DNA from: Arthrobacter sp. ISL-95
GTDB taxonomy: Bacteria; Actinomycetota; Actinomycetes; Actinomycetales; Micrococcaceae
Direction: 5' to 3'
Assembly: GCF_018613695.1 (NCBI RefSeq)
Contig: NZ_JAGGPR010000002.1
Coordinates: 62,001 to 126,000 of the forward strand
Length of the DNA: 64,000 nt
Shown: positions 10,473-18,759 of the stretch, piece by piece
How positions within the stretch are numbered: the stretch's first letter is position 1
How the letters are laid out: every line of letters starts with the position of its first letter
The notes under the pieces: generated by a model
The model's input: the letters and a program-made list of their open reading frames with translations, nothing else
What the model was told of the DNA's origin: nothing
Database searches by the model: none
Made by a program: the position numbers and the translations under genes

Positions 10473-11591
10473 TTACGACGGCGGCACACGCCGCCGGGGC
10501 TGACTCACCGCGGGATCGACTCGGCGGGCGTCGTTGGGGTACCGAATGCCCAGCTGTGAGCGCACCCCGTCAAAGAGGCGCATGACATTGACCGAGTCCT
10601 CCAGCGGCATGACAGGGCTCTCGGTGAGGCCCTGCTGGATGCAGCGGGTGACTTCGCGGAGTTCGTACGTGTAGCCGGTCCCAACCACGTCAAAGTGCTC
10701 GCGCCTCGGCTCGTCCCAACCAATCCGAATCATTAGCTCGCGGGGGTTGTTCACGGACCCCACGGTCTGCAGGAACCCGAGCCCGCCGGCCACTGTGGCG
10801 GTCCGGGGACCATGTGCCATCAGCGACGACGTCAGTTGCGCCTGTGCACCGGTGTCATAGCCGAGGGTCAGGGCGTTCTGGCTGTCCACGCCGTCCTCAT
10901 TGAGCGTGCCGATCGCAGTGACGGACTGCGGGAAGCCCAGAGTCCCCAGCGCCCAGAGCAGCGGGTAGACAGTGATGTCCAGGAGTGCTCCGCCGCCGTC
11001 ATTGAGAGCCCAGATTCGTGCGGAGGGATCGTAGGGTGCAGGGAATCCGAGGTCAGCACTGACCCACTGGATCTGTCCAAGCTCCCCGGAAGCCGCGATG
11101 GAAAAGGCTCGCTGCATGCTCGGCAGGAAACGGCTCCACACGGCTTCCATAAAGAACACGTGGTGCTTCCGGGCGAGCTTCACTAGCTCTGTGGCTTCGC
11201 GGGCGTTGATGGTGAGGGCTTTCTCGCACAGTACGTGCTTCCCCGCCCGCAAAGCTGCTGCGGCAATCTGGAAGTGTTGGGCATGCGGCGTCGCCACGTA
11301 AACCACGTCCACGGCGGGATCCTCGAACAGGCGCTGGTAGCCGGGTACGTCGCCGTCGTCCCCGTAGCCCTTGGCAAAGCCAAGCGTATGGGCAAACGCA
11401 TCAGCGGCAACCTGGGTGCGGGAGCTCACGGCATACAGCTCAGCATCTTCAAGCAGTGCCAGGTCCTGGGAAACACTGTTGGCGATGTTGCCTGTGGACA
11501 CCACACCCCACTTGAGGCGCCGGCCGGTTGCTGCCCGGGGATCCTGGTTGGTCTGGGTGGAAAGCCATGGCACGGCGATAGGGAGCGTCAT
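10473..11591 (-). CDS. Gfo/Idh/MocA family oxidoreductase
   Basis: An NAD(P)-dependent dehydrogenase of 372 residues. The N-terminal Rossmann domain begins KWGVVSTGNIANS near residue 27, with DVVYVATPHAQHF and GKHVLCEKALT further on. The usual EKP motif reads EKA here. The C-terminal part is the family alpha/beta domain. Substrate is not predictable, and trans-1,2-dihydrodiol or sugar dehydrogenases are the nearest subtypes. ATG 11591 is chosen because GAGAGG lies nine bases upstream, whereas ATG 11600 would abut that site. Its promoter must lie in or next to the tandem repeat array that begins 55 bp upstream. Confidence 0.88.
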   Translation of the reverse strand: MTLPIAVPWLSTQTNQDPRAATGRRLKWGVVSTGNIANSVSQDLALLEDAELYAVSSRTQVAADAFAHTLGFAKGYGDDGDVPGYQRLFEDPAVDVVYVATPHAQHFQIAAAALRAGKHVLCEKALTINAREATELVKLARKHHVFFMEAVWSRFLPSMQRAFSIAASGELGQIQWVSADLGFPAPYDPSARIWALNDGGGALLDITVYPLLWALGTLGFPQSVTAIGTLNEDGVDSQNALTLGYDTGAQAQLTSSLMAHGPRTATVAGGLGFLQTVGSVNNPRELMIRIGWDEPRREHFDVVGTGYTYELREVTRCIQQGLTESPVMPLEDSVNVMRLFDGVRSQLGIRYPNDARRVDPAVSQPRRRVPPS

Positions 11592-11645
11592 GCCGTTCAT
11601 CCTCTCATTTCGGGCAGGCGAGTTTGGCAGCGACCGGGCCTTGAT

Positions 11646-12770
11646 GCGCACCCTTTTACGCCGTTCGCTGCCGTAACCTCTGGTGCGTCCGGCGGGTAGG
11701 GGTGCGCCCGCGGGGAATGTGGGGTGCGTCCGGCGGGCAGGGGTGCGCCGCGCACGAGCAGGGCAGGGCCGGGGCTCGTTGTGTGCGGGGTTTGAGTGTG
11801 TTTAGTGCGCACCCTTTTACGCCGTTCGCTGCCGTAACCTCTGGTGCGTCCGGCGGGTTCGGGTGCGCCCGCGGGGGATGTGGGGTGCGTCTGGCGGGTA
11901 CGGGTGCGCCCGCAGGGAATGTGGGGTGCGTCGGGCGGGAATGGGTGCGCCGGGCACAGGCAGGGTAAGGCCGGGGCTGGTCGAGTGCGGGGTTTGGGTG
12001 TGTTTGGTGCGCACCCTTTTACGCCGCTCGCTGCCGTAACCTCTGGTGCGTCCGGCGGGTTCGGGTGCGCCCGCGGCGAACGTGGGGTGCGTCTGGTGGG
12101 AATGGGTGCGTCGGGCACAGGCAGGGTAAGGCCGGGGCTGGTCGAGTGCGGGGTGTTGGGTGTGTTTGGTGCGCACCCTTTTACGCCGCTCGCTGCCGTA
12201 ACCTCTGGTGCGTCCGGCGGGTACGGGTGCGCCCGCGGGGAACATGGGGTGCGCCGGGCGGGTTCGGGTGCGTCGTGCACAGGCAGGGTAAGGCCGGGGC
12301 TGGTCGAGTGCGGGGTTTGGGTGTGTTTGGTGCGCACCCTTTTACGCCGCTCGCTGCCGTAACCTCTGGTGCGTCCGGCGGGTACGGGTGCGCCCGCGGG
12401 GAATGTGGGATGCGTCCGGCGGGAATGGGTGCGTCGTGCACAGGCAGGGCAGGGCCGAGGTTCGTTCGAGTGCGGGGGTTGGGTGTGTTTGGTGTGCACC
12501 CTTTTACGCCGTTCGCTGCTCTAACCTCTGGTGCGTCCGACGGGTACGGGTGCGCCCGCGGGGAACATGGGGTGCGTCGGGCGGGAATGGGTGCGCCGGG
12601 CACAGGCAGGGCAGGGTAAGGCCGGGGCTGGTCGAGTGCGGGGTGTTGGGTGTGTTTGGTGCGCACCCTTTTACGCCGCTCGCTGCCGTAACCTCTGGTG
12701 CGTCCGGCGGGTAGGGGTGCGCCGGTGGGGAATGTGGGGTGCCCTGGGCGGGAACGGGTGCGCTGGCACA
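11646..12770. repeat. Tandem array of a ~161-bp GC-rich unit, seven copies, non-coding
   Basis: The marker GCGCACCCTTTTACGCCG (one copy reads GTGCACCC) occurs at 11646, 11807, 12009, 12171, 12332, 12494 and 12661. The spacings are 161, 202, 162, 161, 162 and 167 bases. The 202-base unit has one extra internal 41-base subrepeat (GGTGCGTCCGGCGGGT...). Most units carry the palindrome GGTGCGCACC and four G-runs on the plus strand in the pattern GGG-N3-GGG-N9-GGGG-N5-GGGG. Both strands are open in several frames only because stops are rare. The unit length is not a multiple of three, there are no plausible ribosome sites, and the predicted peptides are low-complexity. I regard it as an intergenic VNTR. 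Confidence 0.9.
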
Positions 12771-12811
12771 AAGTGGTAGCGTCTGCTGGGAAATGCAGTT
12801 ATTGGGGGAAT

Positions 12812-13185
12812 GTGGAAACGAATATTAAGAAGCCTTCAGCAGGCCCGCGAGTTGCGTCAATTGTGCTCGGCGTGGTGGGGTCAGTGCTTTCTCTGCCGGT
12901 GGCAGCGCTGCTCGGTTTTGCCTTGGGCTTTATCCAACCCGTATGGAATGCACCATGGGAACATACGGCTCTGGTTGCTACGAAGGCGATCTTCTCAACG
13001 CCACTATCCTCTTCGCCTTGGTTTATCTGCCGTTTCTTCTGCCGACCATTGCCATCACCCAACTACAGCGGAACAAAGGGCGCAGAACCACGGATTTCAT
13101 GCCACTGATTGTTCTGTGCGTCGTGCCAGCCGTAGTGATTGTCCTGTGTGCCGTGCTTGCCCTGATTTCTCCCGGCTCGCTCTAA
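12812..13185 (+). pseudogene. Small multi-pass membrane protein, apparently frameshifted
   Basis: From GTG 12812 (preceded by GGGGGAA) one frame encodes a soluble N-terminus and a hydrophobic helix (VASIVLGVVGSVLSLPVAALLGFALGFIQ). That frame then loses membrane character. From about 12943 another frame encodes two convincing helices, NATILFALVYLPFLLPTIAI and FMPLIVLCVVPAVVIVLCAVLALI, to a stop at 13185. Joining the frames around 12940-12985 restores one protein of about 124 residues with three membrane segments. It is therefore either a disrupted gene or a sequencing error. The family is not recognised. It lies directly downstream of the repeat array. Confidence 0.6.
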
Positions 13186-13309
13186 TACCCCGACACACTA
13201 AGCATTCTGTCAAGTCATAGGAATGCTCGGCGTACCGAAATTCCTCGCCTAGGCTTAGGCAATCATCCCTCGCAGAGGTTCTGTGGGGAGTTACCGAAAT
13301 GGAGCAGGG

Positions 13310-14404
13310 ATGGGTACTTTTCGGCGCGTCATTTTGCCGGTTGCCTGGTTGTTGGTTTTCGCGATTATTGCGGTGGCCTTAGTCAAAATCGCTTTTGTGG
13401 ATGGTCTGGAATCGGCTGCTGCCGGGCCAGCACCCTTGGCGCAGGTGGATATTCCGGTGGTCCCGGCCACTCGGGCTACCGTCACCAACACTGTGGAAAT
13501 CAAGGGCACCGTCCAGAGCGACCCCGCCGAGGCCGTCCGCAGCACGTCAGCCGGAAAAGTAGTGCAGGTTTTCGTTGAGCAAGGCGCGACCGTAGCTAAA
13601 GGCGACGCCCTTTTCCAGGTCAAAGCCGAGCGCGCGGTCACAACCCCGGAGCCGTCACAGGATGGTCCGCAAACGGTTCCGAAGCCCGTGTACGACTACT
13701 TCGATATCCTCGCTCCGAGGGCCGGAACCTTGCAGCAGCTCACAACACTCGTTGACCAGCAGGTCACGGTGGGCGAGTCCGTGGGCAAGATCGATCCCGG
13801 TACGTACACAGTGGCCGGTTCCGTGACGGCGGCCCAACAGTATCGCTTGCTGGGGAAGCCCGGTCCGGCCGACATTGCTTTGGTGGGTGGTCCGGCGCCG
13901 TTCCAGTGCGCCGATGTGACGCTCAAGAACAACGCGTCCGACGACGGCGGTGCGGCCTCGGGCGGGCTGGCCGCCACAGGTGGAGGTGCCGGAATGGGCG
14001 TGGGCGCAGCGGTTGCTGGTCCCGGCGGAAACGGCCAGCCGGAAGAAGGCGGCACTCCTACCGGAACGTTGAGCTGCCCGATTCCCTCCGGTCAGCAGGT
14101 CTTTGCCGGACTTGGCGCCACCATGACAGTGAGCGCCGGAGTTGCACCTGACGTAGTGACTGTTCCCCTGACGTCAGTGAAGGGCAGCGTGAAGGACGGG
14201 ATCGTGTGGATCGCGGGCCCGGGCGGAACGGGTGCCGCCCCCGAGCAGCGCACTGTCCAGCTGGGACTCAACGACGGTTCCGTAGTGGAAGTGACCTCCG
14301 GGTTGAGCGAGGGCGAGCAGGTCCTCGAATTCGTTCCCGGGGCACCGGCTGTTCAGGATCCCATGATGGGTCCGGGCCAGGCCGTCTACGGTCCGATGGG
14401 CTAA
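13310..14404 (+). CDS. HlyD/MacA-type periplasmic adaptor (membrane fusion) protein
   Basis: A 364-residue membrane-anchored adaptor. It has one N-terminal membrane segment (residues about 8-28), then a lipoyl/barrel-sandwich region (STSAGKVVQVFVEQGATVAKGDALFQVK near residue 80). A Gly-rich insert lies around residues 215-250. The C-terminal beta domain has MTVSAGVAPDVVTVPLTSVKG. It probably links the downstream ABC ATPase and permease to substrate capture at the cell surface. ATG 13310 is chosen for its GGAGCAGGG leader, and a GTG nine codons upstream is possible. It is first of a three-gene plus-strand operon. The cargo is unknown. Confidence 0.82.
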   Translation: MGTFRRVILPVAWLLVFAIIAVALVKIAFVDGLESAAAGPAPLAQVDIPVVPATRATVTNTVEIKGTVQSDPAEAVRSTSAGKVVQVFVEQGATVAKGDALFQVKAERAVTTPEPSQDGPQTVPKPVYDYFDILAPRAGTLQQLTTLVDQQVTVGESVGKIDPGTYTVAGSVTAAQQYRLLGKPGPADIALVGGPAPFQCADVTLKNNASDDGGAASGGLAATGGGAGMGVGAAVAGPGGNGQPEEGGTPTGTLSCPIPSGQQVFAGLGATMTVSAGVAPDVVTVPLTSVKGSVKDGIVWIAGPGGTGAAPEQRTVQLGLNDGSVVEVTSGLSEGEQVLEFVPGAPAVQDPMMGPGQAVYGPMG

Positions 14405-14408
14405 GGGC

Positions 14409-15137
14409 ATGGACGAAACAGGCAAAGAAACGCTCGTCAGTCTGAGGTCGGTCACCCGATCCGTCCGGCTGCCCGATGATCAACAGCTGAATATCCTCCG
14501 TGGCATCGATCTGGAGGTGCGCAGCGGAGACCACACGTCCATTGTTGGCCGGTCCGGTTGCGGCAAATCAACCCTGCTCAACCTGCTGGGCCTTCTGGAC
14601 ATTCCCACGTCCGGGGAGCTGGAGTTCCTTGGCCAGCCCGCGGATCGTCTGGGCAACAACGCCCGTGCCCGTTTGAGGGGCTCCACCGTGGGCTTCGTGT
14701 TCCAACAATTCAACCTGTTGCCCGGCCGCAGTGCCTTGGACAACGTCATTACGCCGCTGTTCTACGCCAAAGGCAAGGAGTTCTGGAGGCGCCGCGAGAT
14801 TGCCATGGACATGCTGGACCGCGTTGGCCTCGCCGCACGCGCCAACACCCTGCCCAACATGCTCTCCGGTGGCGAGCAGCAGCGCGTGGCCATTGCCCGC
14901 GCCTTGGTGCGCAGGCCCAGGTTGATCCTGGCCGACGAACCAACCGGAGCATTGGACGTGGAAACCGGGCAGTCCGTGATGGCCCTGCTGGACACCGTGG
15001 CTACCGAAACGGCTGCGGCATTGGTGACCATCACGCACGACACCAACGTGGCAGCCCTCGCCCGGGCTTGCTACCGTTTGGATTCCGGTGTGCTCAGCCC
15101 GCTGCCTGTGGCAGAAACTGCAGGAGTGAGCGCATGA
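14409..15137 (+). CDS. ABC transporter ATP-binding protein, MacB/LolD type
   Basis: A 242-residue ATPase. Walker A is GRSGCGKST near residue 45, the signature [16 protein letters not shown] near 150, and Walker [13 protein letters not shown] near 173. The [18 protein letters not shown] motif marks the LolD/MacB class that works with FtsX-fold permeases, either for export or for mechanotransmission. It starts five bases after the adaptor stop and overlaps the permease start by four bases. Confidence 0.93.
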   Translation: MDETGKETLVSLRSVTRSVRLPDDQQLNILRGIDLEVRSGDHTSIVGRSGCGKSTLLNLLGLLDIPTSGELEFLGQPADRLGNNARARLRGSTVGFVFQQFNLLPGRSALDNVITPLFYAKGKEFWRRREIAMDMLDRVGLAARANTLPNMLSGGEQQRVAIARALVRRPRLILADEPTGALDVETGQSVMALLDTVATETAAALVTITHDTNVAALARACYRLDSGVLSPLPVAETAGVSA

Positions 15138-16315
15138 CCGGCTTCATTTCCACCCTGGTAGAAGCGTGGCAGGAACTCCGCATCAACAAGGTCCGTATTC
15201 TCTTAGCACTCCTTGGTGTTGCCTTGTCCGTTGCGGCGTTGACCTCGGTGGTGGGCGTGGGCAGTTTGGCACGCGAAGGCATGAAAGTTCAGTCCGAACG
15301 AAATGGTGGCCGCGTCGCCACGCTGTCCTTGAACGTCAGCGGGCCAGCCATGCCTGATCCGGTGAAACTTGAGAAGGCCTACCAAGGCATTCAACAGCGC
15401 TACGGCATCACAACCTCCACGCACGCCAGCCAGACCCAGGCGGGGTTCCAGTTTCCCCGCGGTGTGACAACGGTGAACGTGACCATCGTGGATGTGGGCT
15501 ATGGCATCATCCACCGGGTTCCGCTTCAACAAGGTAGCTGGTTTGCTGCCGACGACGGCAAAAGGCTCGCACCCGCCGTCGTCGTCTCCGAAGCCTTCTA
15601 CAACCAGGCGGGCAGGCCCAACCTGACCACCCATCCCACGGTGAGCATCCCGGGCGACCAGCCGGCTACGGCGGTGATGATCGGCGTCGTGCCTGATTCC
15701 TACCCGAACATGCCGCCTTCCGCGTTCATCCTTACCGAGGGCGCGGCCATGACCGGCATCAAACCTCAAATGTCGGAGTTCAAGATGTGGGTGGGGGAGG
15801 AACAGGCCGGCGCCCTTACAGCAGCAATCACCGCCGATCTCCAGGGACAATTCCCTGGCTACTACGCCCAAGCGAGCCGCATGGACTATGCAGCGTACGG
15901 AGATCCCTTGGCGCCCGTTCAGCTGGTGGTGGGAGGAGTAGCCGGTCTTGTGCTCCTGCTCGGGGCCGTGGGGATGCTCAATATCTCCATGGTCACCGTG
16001 CGCTACCGGGTCCGCGAAATAGGCATCCGGCGAAGCTTCGGCGCAACCTCCGGACGGATTTTTGTGGGCGTCATGATGGAATCCGTGGTGGCCACCGCGG
16101 TTGCCGGCCTGGCGGGAGTCATGCTGGCAGTCGCAGTGGTGAAGCACCCGTGGATTGAATCCAGGGTAGCGCCGGGACTCACCGAATACCCGGCCTTCCC
16201 CATCGACGCCGCGCTGATGGGCTTCGGCGCGGCAGTCCTTGTGGGCGCACTCGCCGGAGCCATCCCTGCGCTCGTGGCGGTGCGCGTCAAGGTCATCGAC
16301 GCGATCCGGTTCTGA
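15134..16315 (+). CDS. ABC transporter permease, MacB-type (MacB periplasmic core + FtsX domains)
   Basis: A 393-residue permease with the MacB layout. An N-terminal helix (ILLALLGVALSVAALTSVVGVGSLA) leads into a large extracytoplasmic domain (about residues 45-265). Three C-terminal helices of the FtsX family follow, with MVTVRYRVREIGIRRSFGAT between the first two. ATG 15134 overlaps the ATPase stop (ATGA), so the ORF extension further upstream is discarded. Its 3' end overlaps the convergent ATPase gene by 23 bases. Confidence 0.9.
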   Translation: MTGFISTLVEAWQELRINKVRILLALLGVALSVAALTSVVGVGSLAREGMKVQSERNGGRVATLSLNVSGPAMPDPVKLEKAYQGIQQRYGITTSTHASQTQAGFQFPRGVTTVNVTIVDVGYGIIHRVPLQQGSWFAADDGKRLAPAVVVSEAFYNQAGRPNLTTHPTVSIPGDQPATAVMIGVVPDSYPNMPPSAFILTEGAAMTGIKPQMSEFKMWVGEEQAGALTAAITADLQGQFPGYYAQASRMDYAAYGDPLAPVQLVVGGVAGLVLLLGAVGMLNISMVTVRYRVREIGIRRSFGATSGRIFVGVMMESVVATAVAGLAGVMLAVAVVKHPWIESRVAPGLTEYPAFPIDAALMGFGAAVLVGALAGAIPALVAVRVKVIDAIRF

Positions 16316-16985
16316 CCTCCTCGGTGAGCCTGCCCTGCTGAAGCCGGAAGCAGCGCTCGGTTTTCTGCGCCAGGCTGCGGTCGTGCGTAACCACCAGGAC
16401 GGTGGTGTTGTGATCGCGGCTCAGTGAGCTCAACAGTTCGATGATGTGCTCGCCCGTGTGCTCATCAAGGTTGCCGGTGGGCTCGTCGGCGAGGATCAGC
16501 TTGGGCTCGTTGGCCAGCGCCCGGGCGATCGCCACACGTTGCTGCTCGCCACCGGACAGCCGGTTGGTGCGGCGTGAGTGCTTCTCCGGGTCCAACTGCA
16601 CCTGCTCCAACAGCTCCTTGGCACGCTGCAACCGGGCTGCTTTGCGGACACCGGCGAACTCCATGGGCAGCATGACGTTGTCCACTGCGCTGAGGTTGGG
16701 GATCAGGTTGAACTGCTGGAACACGAAGCCGATGTCCCGGCGACGGTACTCTGTCAGTTTGCCGTCCGGCAGCCCGGCCAGGCTGACGCCATCCACGACG
16801 ACGTCTCCGGAGGTGGGCTTGTCCAGCGCACCCAGGAGGGACAACAGCGTGCTTTTGCCGCTGCCGCTCTTGCCCACAATGGATGCCAGCGAGCCCTTTT
16901 CCAGCTCGAAGCTGACACCGTTGACCGGCTTGATGGTCCGGTCACCGGACTTGAACTGACGGACCAGGTCCTTGACTACGATCAT
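16293..16985 (-). CDS. ABC transporter ATP-binding protein, MacB/LolD type (second system)
   Basis: A 230-residue ATPase with Walker A GKSGSGKST near residue 39, [21 protein letters not shown], the signature [15 protein letters not shown] near 143, and Walker [13 protein letters not shown]. It lies two bases downstream of its own permease gene on the minus strand and runs tail to tail into the first system. The two ATPases are related but clearly distinct in sequence. Confidence 0.93.
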   Translation of the reverse strand: MIVVKDLVRQFKSGDRTIKPVNGVSFELEKGSLASIVGKSGSGKSTLLSLLGALDKPTSGDVVVDGVSLAGLPDGKLTEYRRRDIGFVFQQFNLIPNLSAVDNVMLPMEFAGVRKAARLQRAKELLEQVQLDPEKHSRRTNRLSGGEQQRVAIARALANEPKLILADEPTGNLDEHTGEHIIELLSSLSRDHNTTVLVVTHDRSLAQKTERCFRLQQGRLTEEVRTGSRR

Positions 16986-16987
16986 GG

Positions 16988-18463
16988 TTATTCTCCTCGG
17001 AGGACTTCGATGGGACGGATGCGGGCGGTCAGCAATGCCGGTACCAACGCGCCGATGATGGCTACCGCGAACACTGCCGCGATACCGGCAGCGAGCACGC
17101 CGGGGGAGACACTGGCTGTGACGGAAGTCAGCAGCTGTGAGGCGCCGCCGAAGGGGCCACCTTGGCCACCGCCCATGCCACCGCCGGGAAAACCACCGCC
17201 GGTCCCGCCACCGGGGACTGCGCCGTTAGGCATCGCCCCGGAAAGTCCTCCACCCCGCTGGGAGGTGGTGGCCGCCGTCGTGGTGGTGTTCGAACTGATG
17301 AGGGCCGAGGCGATGCCCCCGCTGGCCAGTGAAGCAATCACTGCGCCCACAACACTGCCAAGGGCCACCAGGACCAGAGACTCGAGGACGAACTGCAGCC
17401 CGATGGTGCGGTTGCGGGCACCAATGGCTTTCAGCACGCCGATTTCGCGGCGGCGCTCGCGGACCAACATGACCATGATGAGCAGGATGATGATTCCGGC
17501 AGTGGCGAGTGCTGCGATGAAAGCGATCAGCGAGATGTTTTTGACACTGTCCAGTGAGCTGACGGCGGTTTCGAGGTTGCGCTGGCCCTGGGTGACGTCG
17601 GCCTTCTCCGTGCCGAGTGCGTCCTGAACGGCCGTTTTGGTGCTGTCCACGTTCTCCATGCTGTTGACCGTGACGATCATGGTGGAGAGTTCATCCGGGG
17701 TCTCGGCCAGCGTTTGCGCTTCCGGGAGGGTGACGTAGACGGCATTGTTGCCGAAGGTCGTTCCGGCGTCGAAGATCCCCGCTACGGTATAAGTCTTGTC
17801 CTGGATGGTGAACGTGGAACCTACGGCCAGATTGTTCTTCTCAGCCAGCGACGTGCCCACCAGGGCCTTCGCCTCCGATGCTGTGTAGTCGCCCAAGCCG
17901 GTGCCGCTGGTGATGTTCAGTGCTTTCCCCGTGCTGTCCACCTCGGCGCCAATGCCCGTCGCCGTGATCGGGAGGGTGCGTGCGGGTTGGGTGGTTGTTC
18001 CGGTGGCGCCTGTTGTGCCGCTGGTGTTGTTGCGGTTGCCGAGCGTACCGGCGTCGACGGCGGCCGTTAGGTTGGTACTGACCGTTGCCTGTTGACCGCC
18101 CGGACCGAAGCCACCGCCGGGGCCGGCCTGCTGGGTGCTACCCGTGGTTGAATCGGTGGTTGTCTGCAGACGCAGTGCCTTGGTGCCCACTACCGACGTC
18201 ACGTTGGCGACCGATGCCGCAGTCTCAGCCTCCGCCGTCGTCAGCGGTTCGCCGCCACCTTCGAAGCCCTGGCCGCCCGCCGGATTCACTGTCAGGGTGG
18301 TGCCGACGGACGCGTTGAGCTCCTGGACCTTGGCTCCCACGGCCTGGTTGGCCACGAGCATGGCGAGTGCCAGGCCGATGGCTACGGCCAGGACGGCAAC
18401 AACAGCCGCCGTTCTGATTTTGTTGCGGAAGGCATTGCCTACGCTTCGGGCAAGGACGCTCAC
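16988..18463 (-). CDS. ABC transporter permease, FtsX/MacB-type, with Gly-rich insert
   Basis: A 491-residue permease. It has an N-terminal helix (AAVVAVLAVAIGLALAMLVANQAVG) and a long extracytoplasmic domain rich in Thr, Gly and Ser. The FtsX helices follow, with LVRERRREIGVLKAIGARN between them. Unusually, a Gly/Pro-rich loop (about residues 405-440, GGGTGGGFPGGGMGGG) sits between the last helices. GTG 18463 is chosen because AGGAG lies six bases upstream. The in-frame extension to 18676 has no coding character and contains the divergent pectate lyase promoter. No adaptor gene accompanies this system. Confidence 0.88.
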   Translation of the reverse strand: MSVLARSVGNAFRNKIRTAAVVAVLAVAIGLALAMLVANQAVGAKVQELNASVGTTLTVNPAGGQGFEGGGEPLTTAEAETAASVANVTSVVGTKALRLQTTTDSTTGSTQQAGPGGGFGPGGQQATVSTNLTAAVDAGTLGNRNNTSGTTGATGTTTQPARTLPITATGIGAEVDSTGKALNITSGTGLGDYTASEAKALVGTSLAEKNNLAVGSTFTIQDKTYTVAGIFDAGTTFGNNAVYVTLPEAQTLAETPDELSTMIVTVNSMENVDSTKTAVQDALGTEKADVTQGQRNLETAVSSLDSVKNISLIAFIAALATAGIIILLIMVMLVRERRREIGVLKAIGARNRTIGLQFVLESLVLVALGSVVGAVIASLASGGIASALISSNTTTTAATTSQRGGGLSGAMPNGAVPGGGTGGGFPGGGMGGGQGGPFGGASQLLTSVTASVSPGVLAAGIAAVFAVAIIGALVPALLTARIRPIEVLRGE

Positions 18464-18615
18464 GTTTCTCCTCTTGACCTGCAAGTTTGTTGGCCCACTG
18501 GACGTGGGCTGCAGATCCAAGACTCGTGAGTCCTGCTGTGCAGGAAGCCAGCCGAAGCTATGCGTGGGCTGTGAAAGGTTGCGGGAAACCGACAGGGACG
18601 TATTCCGAACGACCC

Positions 18616-18674
18616 TTGACAGCGTGGCGCGCTGCACAGGCATAATAGGAAAGCCCCAGAGAAAACGGTTTCTC
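18616..18674 (+). promoter_or_regulatory. Pectate lyase promoter with LacI-like operator
   Basis: TTGACA at 18616-18621 and CATAAT at 18641-18646 form a sigma-70-type promoter with a 19-base spacer. Just downstream, GAGAAAACGGTTTCTC (18659-18674) is a near-perfect palindrome with a central CG, pairing at 14 of 16 positions, the form bound by LacI-family repressors. The same AGAAAACGGTT core occurs at the 53.9-kb glycosidase promoter. Repression near the transcription start is the likely effect. Confidence 0.65.
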
Positions 18675-18759
18675 ACTGCTGAGGCAAGGTTCCCAAGCTA
18701 GTCGAATTGCCCATCCCTACCAGGCATGTGCTTTGTTTGGCATGCCGGAAAACAGGCCA

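Noticed and set aside
11646..12770. A possible CRISPR array
   Set aside because: Repeats are about 161 bp and contiguous, without short conserved repeats separated by unique spacers, and there are no cas genes.
11597..12771. Long Pro/Arg- and Gly-rich open frames on both strands of the tandem array
   Set aside because: Unit length is not a multiple of three, so the same sequence is read in changing frames. There are no ribosome sites and no recognised domain. They reflect stop-free GC-rich repeats.
14558..15133. Earlier start for the MacB-type permease
   Set aside because: It overlaps the ATPase gene in another frame, and the ATG at 15134 overlaps the ATPase stop as expected for coupled genes.
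18464..18676. N-terminal extension of the second FtsX-type permease
   Set aside because: It contains the pectate lyase promoter on the other strand, lacks membrane or family features, and a GTG with AGGAG upstream explains the start.
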